Shown here in pieces: positions 1 through 9,137 of a stretch of DNA of 33,583 nucleotides (within the stretch, counting starts at the first letter, position 1; each line of letters opens with the position of its first letter). Source of the stretch: Fonticula alba. Its lineage: Eukaryota; Opisthokonta; Rotosphaerida; Fonticulaceae. The position numbers were made by a program, and so were the translations under genes. The notes beneath the pieces are model-generated. The model was not told where the DNA came from. It was given only the letters and a program-made list of their open reading frames with translations, and made no database searches. The stretch spans positions 2,328,981 to 2,362,563 of the forward strand of contig NW_009242971.1 of assembly GCF_000388065.1 (NCBI RefSeq), given 5' to 3'.

Positions 1-1471
1 AAGGGGCTCCCATGACGCACCTCCAGATGCAGCTGCGGGTAAAGGAGACGCGCGGCCGGCCGGGTGGCCAGCTTGAAGCCGCACTGGGTATCGGCGACAC
101 CGCCAACACCGCCGATGGCTGCCAAGGATGCCTGGAAGGCATGCTGGAGGAAGGCCCGGACGGGGGCGCGCTCGACGCGCGCATCGCCCGACCCGCTGGC
201 CGCCCGGCTGCCCACCGCCAGGGCCATGCCATGGCCAGGGTCCTCGGCCGCGCGCAGCTGCTCGACACACGCGTCCACCATGCGCGGCAGGGCGGTCGGC
301 AGGTCGGTGGCCCCATCGGCATCGGCGAAGAGGATCAGCCGCCCACGGGACCGAAGCACACCGGCCGCCACGGCGCCGCCCTTGCCGACGTTGCGCGGCA
401 GCCGAAGCAGGCGCACCCGATCGGCCGTGTATACCGACGTCAAGCTCCGGGCAACGTGCGCCGTGGCGTCGGCACTGCCATCATCAACAATCACCACCTC
501 AAAGGAGAAGACATGCGTGCCATGGCTGTTGGGCATGGTCAGATGCAGATCCGACACAGCGAGGTCGGCCTCGGCCGCCGTGCTGGCATCGGCCGCACGC
601 GCATGGCGATAGATGGGCTTCGTCCGGCGCCCGGGCTGCGCAGTCGGCTCAGCAGCCGCACGCCGATTGAAGACAGTCACATGCGCTGGGGGCGGAGTGC
701 ATCGAGGCGAAGGCCCAGCCGGCCCGGCCTCCACAAAGTAGGGAACCCCCTGCAGGAAGGCCGTCGCATTGGCCAGGGCTCGGCGGGTGTCGTGCGCCGC
801 GCGAAGCTCCTCGGCCGATGCCCCCTCGACCGGGTCCTCCCCGGCCGCCAGCAACAAATGACGCAGAGTCTGCTCCATCATGGCCGGCAGACGGCCCTGC
901 TCATTGTAGGCCGGTACCACGATTGACAGATCCACCAGCCGGTCGGTGGTGGTGTGGGTGAAGGGGGGAATGACCCCAGTGCGGAGACCACGTCGAGCGC
1001 GGGCCGAAGGCGCTGGCGCGGCGGTCGCACTCGACTCCGCAGCATCGCCCACCTCCGACACGGGGGCAGGGGTGCCGGGCGCGTGGACCACGCGCGCAGG
1101 CAGCGTGAATACCGACGGGAAGGGGGCCGACGGGCCTCCCTCGGCCGGGTCCACCAGCGTCGTGGCAAAGTCCATGGATGTGTCGAGGGCCGGCGCCTTG
1201 CGTGAGGGGAGTGCCATCCAGAAGACCAACTGACAGGGGTACAGCGTGTAAGTGGGTGAGGTGGCGGGGCAAACGGGCAGAGCAGCGATAGAGAGAGGGG
1301 GGGGGGAGGGAGGGAGGGAGGGAGGGAGGGAGGGAGGACCGCGCGTATCCCGACAGGCCTGACGGGAGATGTATTATATGCGCATGGATGCGTGCGGCGT
1401 ACAAGTGAGGCTAAGGCAATGCCTCCAGACAGGTAGACGAGCCCCATCCGGTCGGCAATGATCGGGATCAT
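1..1471 (-). CDS. ALG5: Dolichyl-phosphate beta-glucosyltransferase (ALG5), 3' part outside window
   Basis: ALG5 is known to transfer glucose from UDP-glucose to dolichyl phosphate on the cytosolic face of the ER, making the donor used in N-glycan assembly. Two exons are seen: 1403-1471 and 21-1229. The intron at 1230-1402 has a GTACGC donor and is rich in CCCT repeats on the sense strand. The splice joins GGIALASL to LVFWMALPSRK and so builds one N-terminal membrane anchor (about residues 10-30), as expected for the family. Family motifs follow: DLSIVVPAYNE (about residue 122), VVIVDDGS (about 266), LPRNVGKGGAV, LFADADGATDLP (about 327) and DTQCGFKLATR. The reading ends at LHLE, just before a GTGCGT donor at position 20; the usual next motif RW-FD would lie in an exon beyond the edge. 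An insert of roughly 85 residues separates the two glycosyltransferase motif blocks. The start is the ATG at 1471. Confidence 0.88.
1305..1337 (+). repeat. (GGGA)n microsatellite in ALG5 intron 1
   Basis: Tandem GGGA tetranucleotide after a G run on the plus strand. It reads CCCT in the sense of ALG5 and lies wholly inside the intron 1230-1402. Confidence 0.9.
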
Positions 1472-2329
1472 GAGTGCGGCGGGGAAGGGACGAGGAGAAG
1501 CGGAGGGGAGGCTAAGAGCAGGATGAAGAGAGAGAGAGAGAGAGGGGGGGGGAGGGTAGAGAGGAGAGGGAGGGGGAGAGGGGGGAGAGGGGGGGGAGAG
1601 GGGGGGGCATGCTCGGGGGGCTTGGATTCCCTCCCTGCACCTGGCCCTTCAGCCGGGCTGTCCCGGGTGACAGTGGCGGCGGCAACAGCGGTCTCGGGTG
1701 CATGAGGGACACGCACGGCACAGAGGGACAGCCCGCGCACACCCCCACTGAACACGGACGGGGAACATATCCCTCCTTCTGGCCTTTCTCTCGCAAAAAC
1801 AGCCAGAGGCTAGGGCTGGCCAAGTGCCAACGCTATTGAGTCATGGGGGATCGCTTGAAAGCCTGCACTCTCCCCTCCCGGGGGGGGGGGGGGGAAGGGC
1901 AGACGAGACATGCGGGGCGGCGGATAGAGTAGAGCACCCCAACCACTGGCCCCGGGCGCCCGGAGCAGGCCCGAGCAGATAAGGGGCCGGGGTGCCATCA
2001 TGGAGAGCGCACGGGGGCCGGGTGGGGGCGGGGTCCGCCGCTCGCCGGCGCCTCCTCCTGGCCCGCGGCAATTGGGCAAGCAACGATCCCTCAGCGACCT
2101 GCTGCCGCTCTCCCCTCTCCGGACAATAGGTCCAAATTTTACCCTTCGCGCGCTTTTCGCATGCACTTCGGCCCCTTCTCCCCTTGGTCCAGACCCGCTG
2201 CCTCTGTGACGCATGGACACCGCATGCGCACCCCCGAGCGTACATGCACCAACCAAGCCCGCCATCTATTTTCTATACATGGGACAATGAGAGGGGGGGG
2301 GGCCGGGCGAAGGAGGGGCCTTCGCAGCC
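1472..2329. other. Intergenic between TAF1B 3' end and ALG5 start
   Basis: No supportable gene. It holds a GA/G-rich tract (about 1524-1607), a G run near 1880-1895 and a short AT-leaning stretch near 2130-2150. Both flanking genes run on the minus strand, so this should contain the TAF1B 3' UTR and the ALG5 promoter. Open frames here are proline/arginine-rich shadows of the base composition. Confidence 0.6.
1524..1607 (+). repeat. (GA)n / G-rich low-complexity tract upstream of ALG5
   Basis: GA dinucleotides grading into G runs broken by single A residues. In the ALG5 sense this is a pyrimidine tract like those seen inside introns, so an untranslated leader intron is possible but not shown. 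Confidence 0.85.
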
Positions 2330-5300
2330 CTAACGGTGCATCACCTCGTAGGGGTTGCTCTCGACCGACTTGAGCTTGCGCGAGAGGTCGCGAGCAGTCA
2401 GCTGCAGGATGCGCTCCTGTCGATGAACCATGCGCAATGTGTCCACACGCTTGTGGGAGGCGTGGAGCTGCGCAAGGCCACGATCCTGGACACTACTGGC
2501 ACCACCAGTGCTGAATGGACCGGCCGAGCTGGTCTGGATGTCCGCCAGAGACAGCAAAGCTGGCGAGGAGGCCGGCGAGGGAGACAGGGCACCCGACTCG
2601 CTGGAGACATCATCGGCGTCGCTTGCCATCGAGGGGTAGCGCTCGCGAATGGCATGGTACTTGCTGTCCAGGAGCACGCGCGCGGCCAGGAGCTCACGCG
2701 CTTGCGAAGCCGGCGCCGAAGAGAGGATTCGTCGCTCGCGCAGGCGCGCGGCATTGAGCGTTTGGAAGGGATGTCCCCCGGGCCGGCTCGACAGAGCCGA
2801 ACAGGTGCCCGGGATGGGGATGCTCGGCCCGAGGGAGGTGCGATCGCTCATGGTGGACATGCGCTCGAGCGACACGGCACTCTGTGCACACAGGCGCTGG
2901 ACACTGCGTGCTGCGGCATATAGATGTCGCTCCGAGATGCCGATGGCTAGATGGAACACACCCAGCAACAGCGGGATCCGGGGAGTGGACGGAAAAGTGG
3001 CAGGTCAATTTCAGCCCAGCGCCAGGCTAGCGCGGGCGACAAGGCACGCAGGCAAGAGAGGAGGGCTGGGGCAGATGGAGCTCAGGCGAGAGGGAGAGAG
3101 AGAGAGAGAGAGAGAGGCAGGGAGGGAGGTGTGAGACACGACATACCACGCGCAAGGACGCTCACCACAAACCCATACTCGCCGGAGCTGTGGCTGAGGG
3201 CATCCAGGTCCGAAATGTCATCCGGCGGCGGGAGATACACCCGGAAGGAGGCCGACGGATGCTCGGTCGGCAAGTTGTGGAAGAAGGACAGCATGGTCAG
3301 CGGAACTCGAGTGGGGAACTCCGGGTCCTCATTCCGGTCCCAGGTGTGCTTGTTGATGGGAATGGCAGCTGACGGTCGGGGCAGAGCTGACATCCCGCCA
3401 GCACGCCTGCGTGCTGATGCCTGTGCCCGCCGTGCGTCTTTTGACTCCCCGGCCGGGGCGTCCGCCGTGGGGAAGTACACCCGCTCGGCGCCCGGCATGA
3501 AGGCCCCGCCATCTTCAGTGCCAACGGCCAGACGCGCGGCCGTCGGTCCAGTCGACCTGGTGGGCCGGGCAGCCAGCGCATCCAGCAACGGCCGCTCCAA
3601 GTCGAAGCCTGCCCGATCGGCAAAGAAAGGACTCCGCAATTGCCCGGTGCTGGGAGGACGACCGGTGGCCCGGACCGGGAATCGCTGGGATCGACTGCCC
3701 GCTCGTTCGAGAGCCCGCACGGCGGTCAGCTCGGCCTGTACGACCTGGGGCTGGGTCGCGCGCAGGAATTGTCGCGAACGGCTACGAAGGGTGCGAGCCT
3801 GCACCGCCACAGACCCGAGAGCCAGCCAGTTGACCGGATGATCGGACGACTCGACCCTGCTGTTGGCGGAGGTGCCGCGGTGCCGGCTCTGAAGCATGGC
3901 CAGGCTGTCGAGGTCCTGATGCGAGCGAGGGGCCCGGCCCGGGGCCAGCCCCTGGGCCTGGAGCAGACTCCTCCACGAATGGAAGGACATCAGCCCCAAA
4001 TGGCTGTCGCTGAAGGGCAACCGGTAGGCACTGTCCGTGGCTGGTACGAGACGCTCGCGCGCGGTTTCCAGAAGCGCCCCCGGGCCGGCAACTGCCTCGA
4101 GCTCCTCCTGCGAGGGGTACAGACGCCCATTCCGCATGACCAGGAACCCGGGCAGTCGCTTGCTGGTATCGGTGCCCGGCCGCGTGGAGTAGTCCACCAG
4201 ACAGTCGAGCCCGTAGGCCAACTGCATGGCCACCACCAGGAAGGCCGCGGCTCGGACTTCCGGGAACCACACCGCGTTGTGCTGGGCACCGACATCCAGC
4301 TGAGCATCATCTCGGGCACTGGCCTGCTCCGCGGTTCCGTGTGATGGCGGGGCCAGGGGGAACTCCTTGGCCAGCGGGAGGAGCAACTCCGCAAGTTCGG
4401 TCGCCAGATAGCCGATGGGCTCTGCGGATGAACATCGAGCCAGTCAATCGAGCTGCAAGAGCATGAGGGGAGGAGAGGGCCGAAGAGGGAAAGGCCAAAC
4501 ATCGCGCACCTGGGACATGGGTCAGATTGGCCACCCGATGAATGGCCTCTGGGGCTGAGGTGGCCAGCCGGGCACCAGGAGGCTGGTTGCGCAGGCCGGT
4601 CAGCTCCCGAAGCGATGCCGGCAGTGTGCTTGGGGCTGGGGTGTACAGACCGGCGCTTTCGAAGAAGCGTGCCAGGGTCTGGATCACGGAGATAAGTGCC
4701 TCCGACCGGACGCGAGATCCGGGCTGGATACACACACACAGACACACACACACACACAACACCCCGGGTTAGTATCGCCCATGCCATGTATAGGAGCGAA
4801 GATGCTATCAGTCGGGCAACGCACATGGCCTGACAGAGATACCAGGCTTCGACAGTCCTCCAGTGACCAGGTTGGAAGGCGGAGGTGCGCCGCCGAGCAA
4901 TACAGCAGTGCCGCCGCCAGGGTCTCATTCAGCTGGAAGTGATAGAGTCGCAGTGCCTGAGATCGAGCCGAGTCGACATCGGCATCGTCGTCAGACTCGC
5001 CCTCGAGGCCTTCCGGGATGGAGGGATCGGCCACAGCCGGGACGGCGATCTGGAAGGCTGCTGCCATGCGCGGACAATCCAGGAAGGTGACATAAGCGAG
5101 CCACAGCTCACGGACCACCGGCTGTGAATTTCCCGACACAAGGGACGCGCATGATCATGGAAGAGAGGGGTGGGTGAGGAAGGGTGCATGTGAGCTCATG
5201 GATGTGTGTGTGTGTGTGTGCGAGGGCGAGGGCGAGGGCGAAGGCGGGTGAAAGGAGAACAGACAGAGAAAGAGGGTGAGGGGGAATTGTCGTCGGAAAC

Positions 5301-6178
5301 GCACCGGGAAGGAGGGGCTGGCCCAGCCCCGATCAACTGCCAACTGAGCTGAAAGCTGGAGCATGCGTTGAAATTGAAGGTAGCGAACCTTGTGATCCTG
5401 GCGCGAGAGGAGCTTGACTGTCACGTGAATGTTTTAGTGTACTGCCGGCGCATGTGCAGACGCCGCTCCCGGCGCGTGCGTGTGCCTGTATGTATGTGCG
5501 TGTGTGTGTGTGTGTGTGCGTGTGTGTGTGTGTGTGTGTGTGCGGTTGGCGCGTCCGCGCACGCGCGCATAATGGGGCGGCCGGCTGGTCAGCCAGGTCA
5601 GGGCTGTGGGACAGTCCGCCGCACGAGGCCGGAGACAAGGGGGGCGCCCAAGAATTCCCCCCCGTCCCGTGCCCAGCCATGCCTGCGGCCCATTTACCTA
5701 CACACTCACACTCACGCAGGCACTTTTACAGGGAGAGGCAAAAAAAAACGTGAAGGAAAGGTGGGCAGGTGTGTGTGTGCGTGTGTGCGTGTGTGCGTGC
5801 GCGCGCGGGGGCACGAGGAAAACACGCGCCAGCATACGCACCAGCGTCATCCACCGACAGGGCGCCCTCCTGGGAGGATGACCTATTTTTGCGGGCCTTT
5901 TTCCGGAGGACGCCCCCTCGGCCGGCCATATTGAAAGCCTCCTCATCATCGCCCCCCTCCGTATTGATTGCCTGCTGCTGCGAGTTACACACGCTACAGG
6001 TCCGCGCGCCCGTTAGCGAAGAAATAATCCACCTCGGTCGAGGCGTCCTGCAGACCGGGCACGCCGACGAAGAAGCCACTGAAGGGCCCTCCCGCTGGCG
6101 CTTGCGAATCTCAGCCAGTCGTTGAAGTCTGCTCACCTGCGCCGCGGCCTGCGCCATCTCCTCCTGCGATTTGGCCAT
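2330..6178 (-). CDS. TAF1B: RNA polymerase I initiation factor, TAF1B/Rrn7 family
   Basis: Rrn7/TAF1B is the TFIIB-like subunit of the Pol I core/SL1 factor that places Pol I at the rDNA promoter. Six exons in frame: 5842-6178, 5305-5417, 4825-5121, 4510-4723, 3147-4421, 2330-2946; they sum to 2853 nt, 950 aa. Residues 40-64 form a CxxC-x17-CxxC zinc ribbon (Cys 40, 43, 61, 64), followed by an acidic then a basic linker. Exons 2-3 give a helical stretch with RYLQFQRMLQLSAQL and RELWLAYVTFLD, then ETLAAALLYCSAAHLRLP, like the first cyclin fold of Rrn7 (many fungal/plant members read LAILYLGLLYLRLP). Exon 5 has WFPEVRAAAFLVVAMQLAYG, matching the family's YPEI-LVALLVVATKL-G signature. The joint of exons 5 and 6 reads VLARAIGISERHL. 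It is much longer than the yeast or human proteins (about 500-600 aa), with low-complexity C-terminal extensions. The family call rests on pattern memory, not a search; other cyclin-fold factors are the alternative. Confidence 0.68.
3091..3117 (+). repeat. (GA)n microsatellite in TAF1B intron 5
   Basis: AG dinucleotide run; CT in the sense of TAF1B. It lies in the intron 2947-3146, which has a GTATGT donor and a CTAG acceptor. Confidence 0.9.
4728..4774 (-). repeat. (GT)n microsatellite between branch point and acceptor of TAF1B intron 3
   Basis: On the sense (minus) strand a perfect TACTAAC (4768-4774) is followed by a long GT run and then TATCCAG, which ends the intron at 4724. The repeat thus fills the branch-point to 3' splice-site interval, about 46 nt. 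Confidence 0.8.
5497..5541 (+). repeat. (GT)n microsatellite in TAF1B intron 1
   Basis: GT dinucleotide run with a few interruptions (GTGTGCG), inside the 424-nt intron 5418-5841. A second, shorter GT run lies at about 5768-5800 in the same intron and a third at about 5203-5220 in intron 2. Confidence 0.9.
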
Positions 6179-6484
6179 CTTTGCGCGTGTCGGGTATCCT
6201 CGTGCTCACCGGCCTCCTTCCTCTTTCCCGGACTTTTGGTGTATCCTCCGCCTGGTGTGCTGGGGTGTAACTCGACGAGCCGCTAGGGTCGCTGTCGTGC
6301 CGCAAAAAAGTACGTGCGCCTTTGCAACGACATTGACGAGGGGGCGGGGGGGGATGGGATGTGTGTGTGTGTGTGTGTTAGGATCTGCGGCAAGTGAAGT
6401 GGACGCGAAAGAAGCCAGCCCAACTGACAGCCCCCCTTTTCCCCGCTCTATCGGTGACCGCGACCGGTCCAACACAGCCTCGGG
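6179..6484. promoter_or_regulatory. Divergent promoter region between TAF1B and the 650-aa mitochondrial protein gene
   Basis: The start codons at 6178 (minus) and 6485 (plus) stand head to head with 306 bp between them, so both promoters must lie here unless leader exons exist. It holds a GT run (about 6360-6379) and a G-rich stretch just before it. No TATA box or other sure factor site was recognised. Confidence 0.55.
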
Positions 6485-9137
6485 ATGATGTCTGCTCTTT
6501 TCCTCGCCCGCGCTGGCATGCCGGCCAATCGGGCAACTCTTATCGGGGGAGCTCGGTCCATCTCCACTTGGGGCTTGGTTTCGCCCAGCGGTGCGTCACG
6601 CATCGGCCGATTGGCCGCCGGGACGACGGTCAAGACGCACCTGCTGAATGGATGTGCCAGGGGGGGGGGGGGGAGGGGGGACGGAAAAATTGCAGAGATC
6701 TTGGTCGGACCGAGACAAAAAGAGAGGGGGGTGGGAGGCATGGCGAATGCGCTCGGGCCTCGCCGCCCAGCCCCACACCCGGGTGGTGTCTTTTCTCGGG
6801 GCGGCCATCCGGCGGCGGTGGTGTGTGACCACGTGACTAACATTTGCCCCCTCCACGCAGCCACCATCAATCGTGGCTTCCCCCCGGCGGCGGTCCTGAG
6901 CCTGGGCCCAGGCCAGCCGGCCCCGACGCCTCTCGGCGTGGCGGCGGCCGACGGCGACGATTCGGCCCCCCAAGAGAACAGCGCGCTGCCGGCCGCGCGG
7001 AAGTACTACACCATTTGCGAGCCGGAGAACTCGCGCGTCATGCTGGTGTCGACGCCCCTGCACCCGGCCAATCCGCACAGCCCGGAGCGGCCGCTTCTGG
7101 TGGAGCATGTCATCGGCCTGGGGTTCCCCGGGCGGCGGCCTTTCGCTCGGCAGTCGGACGCCGAGCTGGTCCTCAATCGGCCAACCTTCGCGGCGCCCCT
7201 GTACCAGGCTCACCCCGGGAGCGCGGAGTTTGCCTCACTGCCGGCCGCTACGCAGAAGGCTCTGACCCGGCACTACCAGCGCCTGGAGCAGCTGGGCGTG
7301 GCCACGCCGCTGGATTACCCCTCGCACATCCTGACACACGACCATGGCAATGGCCGTGTGCTCCTATCGAACACGGTCACCGGCCAGACGGAGCTCCTGC
7401 TGCCGGGCGAGTCGCGCCTGGTGACCCTCCTGCGTGAGGCCAACCGGCAGCTCATGCGTGCCGGCATTATTCGTCGGCTCCGGCGCAATGCCAGCCCCAT
7501 GGACGAGGACCAGATCAATGCCTTCAACACCGAGCGGCCGAGTTGGCTGATGCGCTGGCTGTCCGAGCGCTTCCGTCGCCGGCATGGCTTTGTGTCGCCA
7601 GAGTGGGCCGTGTGTGCGGCCCCGGGCGAGCGCCGCTACCAGGTGGTCGATCGGAAGTGCGTCCGCAGGTGGCCGCCGCCGCCTCCCTTTGTGCCGCCCG
7701 AGGCGTGCGGGGGTGACCTGGCCCTGCCGCGGTCCTCCTCCCTCCTTGGCAAGATCGCCGAATACTGACTGGTCCCTCCCCCTGCCGCACATCAAGTACC
7801 CATCGTTTGTGGGACCTGGGCCACATGGATCCCGTTCTGGGCCGGCCGCGGGCGCTGCCGGAGGACGAGCCGGTGCCGGGCGATTGCTCGGCCGCCGCCC
7901 CGGACACCGATCTGCTGGCCATTGATGGCGGTATGTTACCCGGATGGCATTCCCGCGTGATGCCTAGCCCTCTCCCCTCTGTCTGCCCCTGCCGAGACTG
8001 ACCTCGTGCTTGCTGGAACCACACATACGCACACAGGCCAGTTGGTCTTCATCAACCCCGATGGGAGCCGCTCGATCGCGCTCATCGAGAATCCGAACAT
8101 CATCCCCCAGGCATTCGCCAAGGATGTCGCGGCCCTGGAGCAACAGGTGATGGATGACGAGACGGCCGCCGGAGACCTCATCTCGGCAGCGGCCGCTGGC
8201 GGGGAGGAGCCCCAGACGCTGGATGCGCCGCAAGATACCCGGCCCCTGGCGTCGGACCAGGCGGAGGAGGAGCGCGCCCTCTGGCCGTACACTCTGACCA
8301 TTGCCCCCTTCCTGATTATGGCCCCGGGAATCAACTACATCGAGGTGGAGTTGGCCCCGCCGGAGGGCTGTGCCATTGTCGGCATCTCCGGGCCGCGTGT
8401 TGTGTCCGAGGGGTCGATCTTCGACCGTCGGCCGCTGTCGCACATTAACCGTGAGGAGTTGCAGGTGCGCACCTGGGCGGGCAATGTGTCTGCGAGAAGT
8501 ATGGGCAGGCGGGAGGGGAGCAGCTTAAGATGATGTAGGATGCCATGTTGCCCGGCACCGTGGCCGCGACACGTTGACACACACACACACACACACACAC
8601 ACATGCGCGCGCGCGCGCGCCGCATGGATGTCGACAATGCCCACACAGGAGTTCAAGGATGACAATCAGAACTTCCTGACCAATGCCTCCTTTGAGGTCC
8701 CCCCACAGCCGCCCGTGGGCCTGCCTCTGCCGACGGTCCAGCGCCCCCAGCGGTCGGCCTCTCTGACGCTGGATATGTACGGCTCTGCCGGGACGGGGCG
8801 CATCCTGGCCGATGTGTCGGTCTACATGCGGCGACTGGAGAACCCGGCGGCCGGTGACGGCCCGCTGGTCTGCGTGGGACCCATGTTTGTCGAGCACCGC
8901 CGCGTGTTGATCCCGGTCCGGGTGTCGGTCCATGCGACTGAGCTGCCGGAACTGGCCCGGCGGACGGCCTCCCTGCCGACGAGCACCAATCCGGAGGATG
9001 TCTACCGGCGCGATGTGGAAACCGACTTCCGCCGGCGGATCCTTGTCAGCCAGCACCAGCTGTACGTGGATCTGGAGCTCCCGGCCGGGGAGTCCCTCTA
9101 CCACCCGGCGCAGGCCAGCCCCGCTGGCGGGCAGTGA
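6485..9137 (+). CDS. Putative mitochondrial protein of unknown function, five exons, 650 aa
   Basis: Not recognised. Exons: 6485-6590, 6861-7656, 7797-7930, 8037-8464, 8649-9137 (1953 nt). Introns: 6591-6860 (GTGCGT, GACTAAC branch point), 7657-7796 (GTGCGT, TACTGAC branch point), 7931-8036 (GTATGT), 8465-8648 (GTGCGC). The N-terminus has Arg/Ser/Ala, no acidic residue in the first 35 and an RSIST motif, as in mitochondrial presequences. The middle (exon 2) is basic and helical, with TRHYQRLEQLG, LREANRQLMRAGIIRRLRRN and SWLMRWLSERFRRRHGF. The C-terminal part looks beta-rich (PYTLTIAPFLIMAPGINYIE; RVLIPVRVSVHATELP). An alternative reading gives two genes: one ending at the TGA 7766-7768 (337 aa), the next starting at ATG 7825 (340 aa), only 56 nt apart. 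I prefer one gene because donor, branch point, pyrimidine tract, acceptor and phase (2) all agree across 7657-7796. The first intron is 270 nt with no stop, so its retention would not break the frame. Confidence 0.6.
8574..8620 (+). repeat. (CA)n followed by (GC)n in the last intron of the 650-aa gene
   Basis: A CA dinucleotide run passes directly into alternating GC. Both can adopt left-handed DNA in principle. It lies in the intron 8465-8648. Confidence 0.9.

Noticed and set aside
12-926. Long plus-strand frame at the left edge
   Set aside because: It is antisense to the ALG5 exon, whose frame has all glycosyltransferase motifs.
1837-1843. TGAGTCA, an AP-1/Gcn4-type site
   Set aside because: A 7-mer is expected by chance in a window of this size and it is not clearly placed relative to a transcription start.
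1810-2265. 151-codon minus-strand frame between TAF1B and ALG5
   Set aside because: Pro/Gly/Arg-rich with a homopolymer-derived tract; no motif and no plausible splice link to a neighbour.
5263-5269. ACAGAGA, as in the U6 snRNA splice-site pairing box
   Set aside because: The flanking bases do not match U6 and it lies inside a purine-rich TAF1B intron repeat.
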